Below, piece after piece: positions 10,201 through 18,878 of a stretch of DNA of 64,000 bases. The DNA is from Clostridiales bacterium (GTDB lineage Bacteria; Bacillota; Clostridia; Oscillospirales; Oscillospiraceae). The notes below the pieces were generated by a model. The model saw only the letters and a list, made by a program, of their open reading frames with translations. It was not told the DNA's origin and did no database searches. The stretch is from assembly GCA_902363045.1 (NCBI GenBank), contig CABIYX010000001.1:197937-261936 (forward strand), given 5' to 3'. How positions within the stretch are numbered: the first letter of the stretch is position 1; each line of letters opens with the position of its first letter. The position numbers were made by a program, and so were the translations under genes.

Positions 10201-11057
10201 GTCAATACCAGCGTAGTAGTACTGGTTCCAGGCCTGATGGGGGTAGTAGCTCTCAGAGGGGGTGGGATTCTTGTAGTGGTAGGTCTTGTCCTGGCTCTGG
10301 AAGAAGTCGATCCAGCTCTGAGACAGGCCGATGGTCATGGACTGGTTGGAGGAGTTCACATCCTGCCAATCCCAGGTGCCGCCATAGACGTACAGGGCAG
10401 TGCCCACAGGCTCCATAGCGGTAGCCAGGAAGTTCTTCAGGGTCAGCTTGCCGGGCACGCCGCTGACAGGGGCGGTGTAGTCCTTGGCAATAAACATCCG
10501 GAACAGCTTGGTTACATGGTCATCAGAGTCTACTACGATGCGGACGGTCTCATCCTTCTTAAGGTCATCAAACTTGATGTCCTGAACAGTGGCCCCGCCG
10601 GCCTTGGAGGTGATGTCATAGAGCTCAGCATCCTTGTTGATCGTAAAGGACTCATTGTCCACCTTGATCCGCCAGTCGCCGTCATCATCGGTCCACACGC
10701 TGGTCAGGACACCGGCCACATCGCCCTCTTCCATCTCGGCGGCGGTAATCTGACCGTCGGCAATGGTGACGTCGTAGATATAGCCCTCCTGGAGCTTGTT
10801 CTGGATCTCGAACTTGCCGCCGTCAGCGGGGATGGTGAACTCTTCTTCCTTGCCGTCCACAAAGAAGCGGTGAACAAAGTTTTCTTTGTCCTTGCTGCTG
10901 ACGGTGCCGTAGCCCTTAACTCCCAGGTAGACAACATCCTCACCATCTGTCTGCGGGGGGGGGCATTTGTCTCCGACGCGTCAACAGCAAAGGCCGGTAC
11001 TGCCAGGGACGACAGCATGGACGCGGAGAGAAGCAGGGAGCAAAGTTTGTTTCTCAT
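7273..11057 (-). CDS. Surface protein with two NlpC/P60-like modules, InlB-type repeats and three SLH domains; frameshifted at a C9 tract
   Basis: A Sec signal peptide (MRNKLCSLLLSASM..., start 11057) is in one frame. The rest, from about 10954 to the stop at 7273, is in another. The switch falls exactly in nine consecutive C residues (coding strand, 10955-10963). Ten or seven C would join both parts into a protein of about 1260 residues. The mature part has two long homologous modules. Each has a YLGVKGYG-type beta region and a cysteine-peptidase core with DCS (GIDCSGYVGW; GIDCSAFVGW) and FSMNGHVWI. Two InlB-type repeats (SYTFDNVTD; SYTFKNVTS) and three SLH domains follow, the latter anchoring it to the wall. 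The likely role is surface peptidoglycan or peptide hydrolysis. Without the shift, a GTG at 10860 would give a signal-less 1195-residue product. Confidence 0.85.
8310..10945 (-). repeat. Intragenic tandem duplication of a module of about 1.3 kb
   Basis: Two consecutive copies inside the SLH gene: about 9600-10945 and 8310-9600. They share long identical protein blocks (for example SGVPGK.TLKNFLATAMEPVG, SSNQSMTIGLSQSWIDFFQS, and the ILADLF ends). Several nucleotide stretches are also nearly identical, which could support recombination between copies. Confidence 0.85.
10955..10963 (+). repeat. Poly-G tract of nine (C9 on the coding strand)
   Basis: Mononucleotide run just after the signal-peptide codons of the minus-strand SLH gene. 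Its length decides whether the signal peptide and the body are in one frame. Confidence 0.95.
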
Positions 11058-11102
11058 TCGTGGTACATTCCTTTCCTAATTGTTGAATTGCAGAGCATGA
11101 AC

Positions 11103-12494
11103 TTACAGCTCGGTATATTCCAGGACCTCCTTGGTCCTTAGGAATTCCTCATAGCGCAGGCCGCGGTCCTCGGTCTCCATCTCGCCCACCTGGTTGTCAT
11201 ACGGGTCGGCGCGCCAGTGGTCCTTGGGGACATCAAAGTCGCCCTGGAACTGGGTGTTGGCCACCATGCGGAAGGTATCCAGATTGCCGAAGTAGTGGAG
11301 ACGGCGCTCTTCGTTGTTCTCCCGGACAGCACCGACTCCGAAGGAGGGGTCGGCGTACAGCCAGCCGTAGGGTGCAGCGTAGAACTGGGCCCAGTCGTGG
11401 GCGCCGCAGAAGCCGGGCTCCACCTTCCAGCCGCTCTGCCACCGGGCGGGCACCCCAGCACAGCGGCACAGGGTGATGAACAGCAGGGCAAACACGCCGC
11501 AGTCACCGGTGCGGCTCCGGGCGCAGTTCTCCGCAATGTTCTCCAGGCTGAAATAGGCCGGCATGAAGTTATAGGAGGCGTTTTGGGTGATGAAGTCATA
11601 GATCCGGCGGGCTTTTTCCAAATTGGTGTCCGCGCCCTGGGTCAGGGTGCGGGCCAGCTCCCGGAGATACGGAGTGAAGAGGATATGGGGGGCCTCCTCA
11701 CCCAGCCAGCGCTGGGCGTCCTCGGGCAGCTCGGGTGCGCCGGGAGCGGTTTCCGGCCGGGCCAGATCGTGGTAGTGAAGGGTCTGGGTGAAGGAAAACT
11801 CCACCTCAAAGGGGTGGTTCTCTTCCATAACTTCCTCCCAGAAGATGATCCGCTGGGGAGCGTCCTCAGGGGAGATGTGGGTGGGCTCAGGGGAGACCCG
11901 CTCAATGCGGATGTCACTCTGGGCATCGCACGCACAGGGCAGAGGCAGATAGGCCCGCACCCGGCGGCCCGGCTCAAAGAGCTCATCCTTCATTTGGACA
12001 GCAGCCCGGCAGCGCACCCGGCTGGCGGCGGTTCCCTCTGTGCGGAGCTGGTTGGCGACCCGGTCCAGGCGGCCTTCGGGGTCCTGGCCATCTGCTCCGG
12101 CTGCCCGGACTCCGGCACGGGCGGCAAAGGACGCGTTTGTCTTGCACAGGGTTTCAAAGAAACGGTTGAAATAGTGGGGGACACCGTGGTCATAGATCCA
12201 GTCGATCTTCCATTCGTCCTCCAGGGCATCGAACTCCGCCTCAGTAAAATCAGGGATATGTTCCCGTACCAGGGCCAGAGCCTCCTCTTTGGAATAGGGG
12301 TAGTCCAGGGGCAGACGGAGGATGAGCTCACGCTGAACCGTCAGGCAGCGCTTGAGCGCCTCAGGAGTAGTGGGGGAAGCCAGGTGGCGGTCAATGGCGG
12401 CCACAGCTCCCTCAAAGTCTCCGTGGAGTTTCCGGCGCAGGACGTCGTTGGGCAGTCCGATGTGGAGATAACGGAAATTTTCGTTGATGTTCAT
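11103..12494 (-). CDS. Transglutaminase-like cysteine protein
   Basis: 463 residues. The C-terminal half has the transglutaminase/protease core with a complete triad: C332 (GDCGVFALLF), H366 (GAHDWAQFY) and D382 (YADPSFG). The N-terminal 170 residues are a helical region I do not recognise. There is no signal peptide, so it is probably cytoplasmic. Bacterial members of this fold are mostly peptidases rather than cross-linkers. ATG at 12494 is chosen because AAGGAG lies just upstream; an ATG at 12509 would overlap that site. It lies between the DUF819 transporter and the SLH/NlpC gene on the same strand. Confidence 0.85.
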   Translation of the reverse strand: MNINENFRYLHIGLPNDVLRRKLHGDFEGAVAAIDRHLASPTTPEALKRCLTVQRELILRLPLDYPYSKEEALALVREHIPDFTEAEFDALEDEWKIDWIYDHGVPHYFNRFFETLCKTNASFAARAGVRAAGADGQDPEGRLDRVANQLRTEGTAASRVRCRAAVQMKDELFEPGRRVRAYLPLPCACDAQSDIRIERVSPEPTHISPEDAPQRIIFWEEVMEENHPFEVEFSFTQTLHYHDLARPETAPGAPELPEDAQRWLGEEAPHILFTPYLRELARTLTQGADTNLEKARRIYDFITQNASYNFMPAYFSLENIAENCARSRTGDCGVFALLFITLCRCAGVPARWQSGWKVEPGFCGAHDWAQFYAAPYGWLYADPSFGVGAVRENNEERRLHYFGNLDTFRMVANTQFQGDFDVPKDHWRADPYDNQVGEMETEDRGLRYEEFLRTKEVLEYTEL

Positions 12495-12542
12495 GGTTCT
12501 CCTTTCCATTTTTTTCAGTGGTCAGGTGAAAAAGGGTAAAAA

Positions 12543-12573
12543 GGTGCGCCGGACCTCCCGGGCCCGGCGCACC
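12543..12573 (-). terminator. Intrinsic terminator of the DUF819 gene
   Basis: On the minus strand GGTGCGCCGG / CCGGCGCACC is followed by TTTTTACCC. It lies between the DUF819 stop and the next gene, so the transglutaminase gene may be reached only by read-through. Confidence 0.8.
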
Positions 12574-12582
12574 GGTGTCGCA

Positions 12583-13776
12583 TCAGATGAACATATGAAG
12601 GATGGCGCCCATGCCCAAACCGAGCAGGTTGCCGATGGCCGCGCCCAGCACGCCCATCAGAACGCCGATGCCGGCGAAGGACGCGTCATAGGCGGTAGCC
12701 ACAATGGGGGCCGATGCACTGCCGCCGATGTTAGCCAGAGAGGCAGTGGAGACCATGCACAGATCCCAGTGGAAGATCTTGGACAGGATGAACATGACGA
12801 CCACGTGCAGCACCAGGACCAGCATACCGTAAACGACCCACATGGGGGCGGACAGCAGATCGGTGACGGAGGCGGTGGAGGCCAGCAGAGAGACGACAGC
12901 GTACAGGTAGATGTTGGACATCTCCTCCACGGCGGGCAGCTTGCCCAGAGGAGTCATGGCGCAGATCAGGCCCAGCACGGTGACGAACACGGTGGTGCAG
13001 GTGCCCTTGTCGAACATATCCAGACCCATGTTGGCCAGACCGGCGTTCATGGCGGCGCCCACGGACTGGGAGATGGCGGAAACCAGCAGGGACAGACCGA
13101 TCAGGAAGATCCAGTCGCCGGAGGTAGCCTTGCGGGCCTTATCCTTCTCCACCTCCGCGTTGGCGGCGGCGGCGATGGCGTCCAGGCCGGAGGTGTTGGC
13201 CTTAGTGGCCTTGTTCCACTTGTTGGCATAGCGGACGGCCAGCAGCAGCAGGGCGATCCACACGGAGTAGCACACGGTGTCCAGAGCCAGGGCGCAGCTG
13301 TAAGCGCCGCTGTCTACGGGAAGGGCGTCCTGCATGGCGGCCATATTGGCGGAGCCGCCGACCCAGGAGGCGTACAGAGCGGCCACGGCAGCCCAGGTCT
13401 TCTCACCGCCGCCCAGGGGGCCCATTAAGATGGGATAGAACACCAAGAAGCCCAGACCAAGGGTCAGGGAGCAGCCCAGGAAGATGGCGATCATCCGGCC
13501 GCCCAGCTTGGCCAGCTTGCGGAAGTCGCACCGCAGCAGCATGACGAAGATCATGGCGTACAGCAGGTTGTTCTTCAAGGCGGAGTAGACCGCGGAGCAG
13601 GCGTCCGAGGCGTACAGGCCCATGGTGCAGAAGATCATGTTCAGCACATAGATCCACACCAAGGGGGGTACCACATTAAAGACCTTCCACTTGGTGTACT
13701 TCTCCAGAGCCAGCAGACCGCCGGCCAGGAACATCAGAAATGCGATGTAAGTAAAGCCGTTTGTGATGGTAAACAT
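12583..13776 (-). CDS. DUF819 family integral membrane protein (putative transporter)
   Basis: 397 residues with about ten to eleven hydrophobic helices and a charged cytoplasmic loop near residues 205-235. Conserved glycine-rich stretches (SWVGGSANMAAM, SLANIGGSASAPIVATAY) match the DUF819/YjcL family, a two-fold repeated membrane fold related to ion/solute carriers. The substrate is unknown; the nearby dipeptidase and transglutaminase-fold genes hint at amino acids or peptides. The gene has a long leader of about 270 bases with its own promoter and a terminator-like hairpin (see 13935-14063). Confidence 0.85.
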   Translation of the reverse strand: MFTITNGFTYIAFLMFLAGGLLALEKYTKWKVFNVVPPLVWIYVLNMIFCTMGLYASDACSAVYSALKNNLLYAMIFVMLLRCDFRKLAKLGGRMIAIFLGCSLTLGLGFLVFYPILMGPLGGGEKTWAAVAALYASWVGGSANMAAMQDALPVDSGAYSCALALDTVCYSVWIALLLLAVRYANKWNKATKANTSGLDAIAAAANAEVEKDKARKATSGDWIFLIGLSLLVSAISQSVGAAMNAGLANMGLDMFDKGTCTTVFVTVLGLICAMTPLGKLPAVEEMSNIYLYAVVSLLASTASVTDLLSAPMWVVYGMLVLVLHVVVMFILSKIFHWDLCMVSTASLANIGGSASAPIVATAYDASFAGIGVLMGVLGAAIGNLLGLGMGAILHMFI

Positions 13777-13934
13777 AGTTTTGTTTCCTCCCTGTTTCTA
13801 GTGATTGGGGATCTGCCTCCCGGCGCACGACCCGGGGGACAGGGGGAAGCGGGGCTTCCCGGTTTTGACACACCTCTCTCTCCTTGAATTGGGGCGCTGC
13901 GCGCTTTCCTCCTTCCAGTTGGTTTTGCATACAA

Positions 13935-14085
13935 AAAAACCAGCAAAAACAAGAAGCACGTAAAGACGTACCTTTATTTCTGCTGGATTTTATCTGTGGT
14001 GACGGGACGGAAAGGACCCCTCAGACAGCTAAAGCAGCGATTCACTTGATAATAAACATTATAGCAATTTCAACGAAAAAGTCAA
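13935..14085 (-). promoter_or_regulatory. Promoter plus structured leader with internal terminator (attenuator or small RNA)
   Basis: Minus-strand promoter TTGACT (14080-14085), 16-base spacer, TATAAT (14058-14063). The transcript would begin near 14050. About 115 bases later comes a long hairpin, CCAGCAGAAA...TTTTTGCTGG with an inner GTACG/CGTGC stem, followed by seven T (13935 side). The DUF819 gene starts about 160 bases further on. This is the layout of a riboswitch or attenuator, or of a stand-alone small RNA. I do not recognise a known riboswitch class. Confidence 0.6.
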
Positions 14086-14278
14086 GTGACTTTTGCGTTA
14101 GGATGTGGAAAAAGATAATTGATGATGAAAAACCCCCTTCTTTATGGGGATTTAGGCCCTGTCGTAACGAAAAAAGTGTGGTGGACAGGCCGACGGGAAC
14201 CGACAGGAAGTGTGTGGAGACGGTTTGGACTGTCAATTTGCACAAACGATTGATAAGATGAATATTCTTTCATTCTGC

Positions 14279-14308
14279 TTGACGGGTGGACGGACTGCAC
14301 CGTATAAT
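14279..14308 (+). promoter_or_regulatory. Promoter of the lipoprotein gene
   Basis: TTGACG (14279-14284), 18-base spacer, TATAAT (14303-14308), about 70 bases before the start codon. The rest of 13777-14278 has no gene beyond the leader described above. Confidence 0.75.
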
Positions 14309-14377
14309 GGAACCCACAGAAATGGAGCGGAGCGGCCCAGCCGTGCGCTCCGAAGCAGAAGGAGGGAGGAGCAGGAT

Positions 14378-15007
14378 ATGGGACAAAAGGCGCTCCTGAT
14401 GGCGGGTCTGCTGACTGTGGCTCTGTCCGCCTGCGGCGGTCCGCTTTCTATGGAGGAGCCTGCGGGAGGAGAGGGCGCGCGCTCCGGCTCACAGGCGCTG
14501 CAGAGTGAAGACGGATCAGACCGCTCCGTGGAGCGGTCCTGTGCGGTGCTGTATATCGGCGTCGGGAACCAGTTTGCGGAGTATCCGGTGGAGTACACCG
14601 GCGAGTTGGATGAGAACGGACAGATTCCACCAGAGGAGGTATTGGCGGCGATGGCCAGTCTCACCGGCTGGAACTTGGATCTGGCAGAGCCGATCTTCTC
14701 TGGAAAGGGCGGGATTACGGTCTCCTTCGCGGATACCTCCGCCCTGTTTGCCGGCCCTCCGGAGGAACAGAGGGAGGAGTTCCATGTTTATGACGCCCTC
14801 CAGTTGGACCAGACGATTCTGGACAGCCTGAAGAAAACCCTCCAGTGCTGGGCGGTGGACCCGGAGCTGGGGGACCCAGACCAGGTGGAGGTCTGGTTCT
14901 GCGGGGCGGATGGCGGTGACCTGGCCCTCCCCGGCACAGGGGTGACCATCCCAGCAGCTCAGCCCTATGAGCAGTTCCCACAGCCCGGGGAGGGGGCGGC
15001 GCCGTAG
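14378..15007 (+). CDS. Putative lipoprotein of unknown function
   Basis: 209 residues. The N-terminus MGQKALLMAGLLTVALSACGG is a lipoprotein signal with lipobox LSAC; Cys would be the first mature residue. A Glu/Ser/Gly-rich linker follows, then a roughly 150-residue soluble domain. I do not recognise the domain with confidence; the AMASLTGWNLDLAEPIFSG region recalls small secreted lipoproteins of spore formers. Preceded by GGAGGGAGGA. It stands alone, with its own promoter and a strong stem-loop after it. Confidence 0.75.
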   Translation: MGQKALLMAGLLTVALSACGGPLSMEEPAGGEGARSGSQALQSEDGSDRSVERSCAVLYIGVGNQFAEYPVEYTGELDENGQIPPEEVLAAMASLTGWNLDLAEPIFSGKGGITVSFADTSALFAGPPEEQREEFHVYDALQLDQTILDSLKKTLQCWAVDPELGDPDQVEVWFCGADGGDLALPGTGVTIPAAQPYEQFPQPGEGAAP

Positions 15008-15039
15008 ACCGGCGCGCCCCAGCTGGGATATGACAAGAC

Positions 15040-15076
15040 GGCAAGAGGCCCCGGCGATCCGCCGGGGCCTCTTGCC
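15040..15076 (+). terminator. Strong stem-loop after the lipoprotein gene
   Basis: A perfect 16-bp stem (GGCAAGAGGCCCCGGC and its complement) with a five-base loop. The following tract is TGTGTGTGTTG rather than pure T. The rest of the gap up to the next gene (15077-15355) shows nothing I can call a gene. Confidence 0.7.
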
Positions 15077-15372
15077 TGTGTGTGTTGTAAAAGGAGAGGG
15101 AGAAATGGGAGAAATTTTAAGACTTCGTGTTTACACTCATATCCTAACCCATAATTAAGGCAAAACCGTGACGGTGATATGAACAGTTTGTAAACAGTTT
15201 TGGGGAAAAACGCCGGTTTTCTTTCTGAAATATGCGGAACTGCCCAAGATGGCGTCGGGAGCTGCCCCGGCCTCCGTCTTGACGGAACAACAGGCGGCGT
15301 GAGATAATAAACTGATAAAGGAAGAGATCCGCCGGGGCTGAGGCTCCCGGCGGGGCAAGGAGGCAATTTACA

Positions 15373-16551
15373 TTGATCGAGGCATTGACCCGGCGCTGTC
15401 TGGGCGGAGCGGACCCCACCGCTCCGGAGGTCCGCCAGCGGTGCGGAACACTGGCGGGAGGCGTGGGCATCCTGCTGAATACCCTGCTGTGTCTGGGGAA
15501 GCTGGGGGCGGGGCTGCTCACCGGCTCTATCGCCGTGGTGGCGGACGGATTGAACAACCTGTCGGACGCCGCCTCATCGGTGATCACGCTGATCGGCTTC
15601 CGGCTGGCGGGACAGGCGGCGGACGAGGAGCACCCCTTCGGACATGGACGGATCGAGTACCTCAGCGGCCTGCTGGTGGCCATGGCCATCCTGCTGATGG
15701 GCTTTGAGCTGGGGCGGAGCTCCCTGGAGAAGCTGCTCCACCCGGAGGAGCTGTCCTTCTCCTGGCTGGCCGTCGCCATCCTGGCGGTGTCCATCGGGAT
15801 GAAGCTCTGGATGTTCCGCTTTAACCGCGTCCTGGGGGAGGCCATCTCCTCCCAGGCCATGAAGGCCACGGCGGCCGACTCCCTCTCTGACGCGGCGGCC
15901 ACCGCCGTGGTGCTGGCCGCCACCCTGGTGGACCACTTCCTGGACCTTCAGGTGGACGGCCTGGCCGGTCTGCTGGTGGCCGCGTTTATCCTGAAAACGG
16001 GCTGGGAGGCGGCCAAGGACACGCTGGACCCCCTGCTGGGCCGGGCCATGGACCCGGAGCTGGCGGCGGACATCGACAAGCTTGTGCTGTCCCACCCCAA
16101 TATTCTGGGCATCCACGACCTGGTCTATCACGACTACGGCCCGGGCCGGGCCATGATGTCCTTTCACGCGGAGGTCCCGGCGGACGCCGACCTGCTGGAG
16201 ATGCACGACATCATTGACCACATCGAGCGGGAGCTGAAGACCAAGCACCACATTGAAACGGTGATCCACATAGATCCGGTGGTCAACGATGAGCGCACCA
16301 ACGCCCTGCGGGAGCAAGTGGAGGCGGCGGCCCGGGCGCTGGACCCGGTCCTGTCCGTCCACGACCTGCGAATCACTGCCGGCCCCTATCACACCAATGT
16401 GCTTTTTGATGTGATGGTGCCCTACGGCTTCCGCCTGACCGACGCCCAGGTGACCCGGGAGCTGCGGCAGGCGGTGGAGGCCCTGTCGGAGAAGTATTCC
16501 GCAGTGATCCAGGTGGACCACTCCTATGTGGAGCGGCGGGAGGACGTCTGA
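15373..16551 (+). CDS. Cation diffusion facilitator (CDF) family metal exporter
   Basis: 392 residues. Six predicted helices carry the CDF metal-site motifs: VVADGLNNLSDAASS in helix 2 (D and N/D ligands) and ATAADSLSDAAATAVV in helix 5 (DxxxD). An HPFGHGR loop follows helix 2. The cytoplasmic ferredoxin-like domain, with His residues (HDLVYHDYGPG, MSFHAEV, HDIIDHIE, HIDPVV), begins near residue 210. It is longer than the usual 300 residues, with an extra C-terminal segment from about 300. Family members export Zn, Mn or Fe. TTG start nine bases after AAGGAGG; no ATG suits. Confidence 0.92.
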   Translation: MIEALTRRCLGGADPTAPEVRQRCGTLAGGVGILLNTLLCLGKLGAGLLTGSIAVVADGLNNLSDAASSVITLIGFRLAGQAADEEHPFGHGRIEYLSGLLVAMAILLMGFELGRSSLEKLLHPEELSFSWLAVAILAVSIGMKLWMFRFNRVLGEAISSQAMKATAADSLSDAAATAVVLAATLVDHFLDLQVDGLAGLLVAAFILKTGWEAAKDTLDPLLGRAMDPELAADIDKLVLSHPNILGIHDLVYHDYGPGRAMMSFHAEVPADADLLEMHDIIDHIERELKTKHHIETVIHIDPVVNDERTNALREQVEAAARALDPVLSVHDLRITAGPYHTNVLFDVMVPYGFRLTDAQVTRELRQAVEALSEKYSAVIQVDHSYVERREDV

Positions 16552-16676
16552 CGGGGGATATTTACAAATTATTCACCCCAAAAACGGAGATCCCGTTTAT
16601 AATAAAGGAGAAAGCCTGGGTGGGAGGGGCAGAACGCGCCCACCTGGGAAACCAACAAAAAATGGAGGGTTTCGCC

Positions 16677-17378
16677 ATGTCCCAGAAGGTGCTTATCGTA
16701 GAGGACGACAGCAATATCGCAGAGCTGCTCCATCTCTATCTGGAGAAGGAGGGGTTCGAGACCAAGGTAGCCAAGGACGGTGGAAAGGGTGTGGAGTATT
16801 TCCGCTCCTTCCAGCCGAACCTGGTGCTGCTGGACATTATGCTGCCCATTATGGACGGCTGGACTGTGCTGAAAAAGATCCGGGAGGACTCCGCCGCCCC
16901 GGTCATCATGCTCACTGCCAAGGGGGAGACGGAGGACAAGGTCACCGGCCTGGAGGGGGGAGCGGACGACTATATCGTCAAGCCCTTTGAGATGAAGGAG
17001 GTCCTGGCCCGCATCCACGCGGTGCTCCGCCGGACCGGCCAGGAGGAGGAGCAGGGGGATCGGAAGCTGTCCTTTGACAAGCTGGTCATCAACCTGGACT
17101 CCTATGAGCTGCTGGTGGACGGCAAGCGGGTGGATACGCCCCCCAAGGAGCTGGAGCTGCTGTACCATCTGGCCTCCGCGCCCAATCGGGTGTTCACCCG
17201 GAACCAGCTGCTGGACGAGGTGTGGGGCTTCGACTACTTCGGCGACTCCCGGACGGTGGACGTCCACATCAAGCGCCTGCGGGAGAAGCTGGAGGGGGTC
17301 AGCGACCAGTGGCGGCTCAAGACCGTGTGGGGCGTGGGTTATAAATTTGAGGTGGCCCCCGCCAACGGGGCCGGCTGA
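16677..17378 (+). CDS. OmpR/PhoB-type response regulator
   Basis: 233 residues. The receiver domain (1-120) has the acidic pocket VEDD, phospho-acceptor D53 (LLDIMLP), switch Thr (MLTAKG) and Lys (VKPF). The C-terminal winged helix (about 130-227) ends RTVDVHIKRLREKL...VWGVGYKFE, typical of OmpR-family DNA binders. GGAGGG lies seven bases before the ATG at 16677. A TATAAT at 16598-16603 may be its -10. It is followed 21 bases later by the sensor kinase and then the HtrA protease, suggesting an envelope-stress circuit. Confidence 0.95.
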   Translation: MSQKVLIVEDDSNIAELLHLYLEKEGFETKVAKDGGKGVEYFRSFQPNLVLLDIMLPIMDGWTVLKKIREDSAAPVIMLTAKGETEDKVTGLEGGADDYIVKPFEMKEVLARIHAVLRRTGQEEEQGDRKLSFDKLVINLDSYELLVDGKRVDTPPKELELLYHLASAPNRVFTRNQLLDEVWGFDYFGDSRTVDVHIKRLREKLEGVSDQWRLKTVWGVGYKFEVAPANGAG

Positions 17379-17399
17379 ACATAAAGAGGGGGGATTCCC

Positions 17400-18842
17400 T
17401 TGAAAAGCCTGTACAAGCGGGAATTGACCATGATGGTGGGCATCGTCGCCCTGTCCTTTACCCTGTTGTCCACCGCGTTCATGCTGCTGTCCTACCGGTA
17501 TATCATCTCAGAGACCCGGGACCGGCTGGAGCGGAACGCGGGCTATATCGCCGCGGCCACCAGCGACTATTTGCAGAATGTGGACAGCCTCAGCCTGCTG
17601 GACGGGATCAAATGGACGCTGTACCAGAGCACGATGGAGACGGTCTCCGCGGTCTCGGAGGCGTCGGTGATCGTCACCGACACCCAGGGGGAGATCCTGT
17701 ACGCCACAGACAGCGGCCTCTACCACAGGCAGATCCCGGACCGGGTGGTCCAGCAGATCCTCCAGCAGGGGCACTACAACGGCATCACCAATCTGGGGGG
17801 GATCTATGAGGCCAACCGCTATATCGCGGGGCTGCCGGTGCAGACCAAGCTGACCCCTGCCCTGTCTGCCAACCTGGGGCTTGTCCTGGTGTCGGGGGAC
17901 ACCAGCGGCCTGTCCGAGATGTGGCGGGCCACAGCCACCATCTTCTTCTTCGCGGCGGTGGTGGTCCTGCTCATCGCGGTGATCGCCAGCTCCATCACCT
18001 CGGCCCACCAGACCCGCCCCCTCACCGAGATGGCGGAGGCGGCCCGAAAGTTCGGGCGGGGCGAATTTGACGTGCGGGTCAACAGCTACAAGGACCGCTG
18101 TGACGAGATCGGAGAGCTGGCGGAGGCGTTCAACTCCATGGCCAACTCCCTGGAGAAGGTGGAGAGCCAGCGGGCCGACTTCATCGCCAACGTCTCTCAC
18201 GAGCTCAAGACCCCCATGACCACCATCGCTGGCTTTGCCGAGGGGATCCTGGACGGCACGATCCCGCCGGAGAAGGAGCGGGAGGCGCTGAATGTGGTGG
18301 TGTCTGAGACCCGTCGGCTGTCCCGCCTGGTCCGGCGGATGCTGGACCTGTCCCGGCTCAACGCCCTGACGGAGACAGTTACCGCCCAGGAGCAGTTTGA
18401 CATCACAGAGATCATGTCCCGGGTGCTGGTCAGCCTGGAGGGGCGGATCACTGGCCGGGGCCTGGACGTGGATGCCCAGTTCCCGGAGGACCCAGTCATG
18501 GTATGGGGCGACCCGGACGCGGTGACTCAGGTGTGCTATAATCTGCTGGACAATGCGGCTAAGTTTGCTGCTCAAGGGACGGACATCACGGTCCAGATCA
18601 CCAAAAAGGACGGAAAGGCCCTCATCACGGTGCGCAATCTGGGGGCGACCATCCCGCCGGACGAGCTGCCCCTCCTCTTCGAGCGGTTCCACAAGGCGGA
18701 CTACTCCCGCAGTGTGGACCGGGAGGGTGTGGGCCTGGGCCTGTATATCGTCAAGACCATTTTGGGCAATTTGAAGGAAAATATCACCGCCACCAGTGAG
18801 GATGGGGTGACCCAGTTCACCTTTACCCTGACACTGGCATAA
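17400..18842 (+). CDS. Membrane sensor histidine kinase
   Basis: 480 residues. TM1 (about 11-31), an extracytoplasmic sensor region (about 32-180), TM2 (about 181-201) and a HAMP linker ending near residue 255 (RPLTEMAEAARKFGRGEF). HisKA follows, with phospho-acceptor H267 (NVSHELKTP). HATPase_c has N box (NLLDNAAKF), F box (LLFERFHKAD) and G2 box (GVGLGLYIVK). It signals to the response regulator upstream. TTG start after AGAGGGGGGA. The ligand is unknown; the HtrA gene downstream points to envelope damage or misfolded proteins. Confidence 0.95.
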   Translation: MKSLYKRELTMMVGIVALSFTLLSTAFMLLSYRYIISETRDRLERNAGYIAAATSDYLQNVDSLSLLDGIKWTLYQSTMETVSAVSEASVIVTDTQGEILYATDSGLYHRQIPDRVVQQILQQGHYNGITNLGGIYEANRYIAGLPVQTKLTPALSANLGLVLVSGDTSGLSEMWRATATIFFFAAVVVLLIAVIASSITSAHQTRPLTEMAEAARKFGRGEFDVRVNSYKDRCDEIGELAEAFNSMANSLEKVESQRADFIANVSHELKTPMTTIAGFAEGILDGTIPPEKEREALNVVVSETRRLSRLVRRMLDLSRLNALTETVTAQEQFDITEIMSRVLVSLEGRITGRGLDVDAQFPEDPVMVWGDPDAVTQVCYNLLDNAAKFAAQGTDITVQITKKDGKALITVRNLGATIPPDELPLLFERFHKADYSRSVDREGVGLGLYIVKTILGNLKENITATSEDGVTQFTFTLTLA

Positions 18843-18878
18843 TGGCCGACTGAGGCCGGAGAGAGGGGAAGTGCCGCT

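Noticed and set aside
7168..11079. A 1303-codon open frame antisense to the SLH/NlpC gene
   Set aside because: It mirrors a GC-rich repetitive gene, has low-complexity Gly/His/Val-rich translation, no ribosome site and no domain; a codon-bias shadow.
13884..14261. 125-codon plus-strand frame in the DUF819 leader region
   Set aside because: Overlaps the leader and promoter structures, has no ribosome site and its composition is not coding-like.
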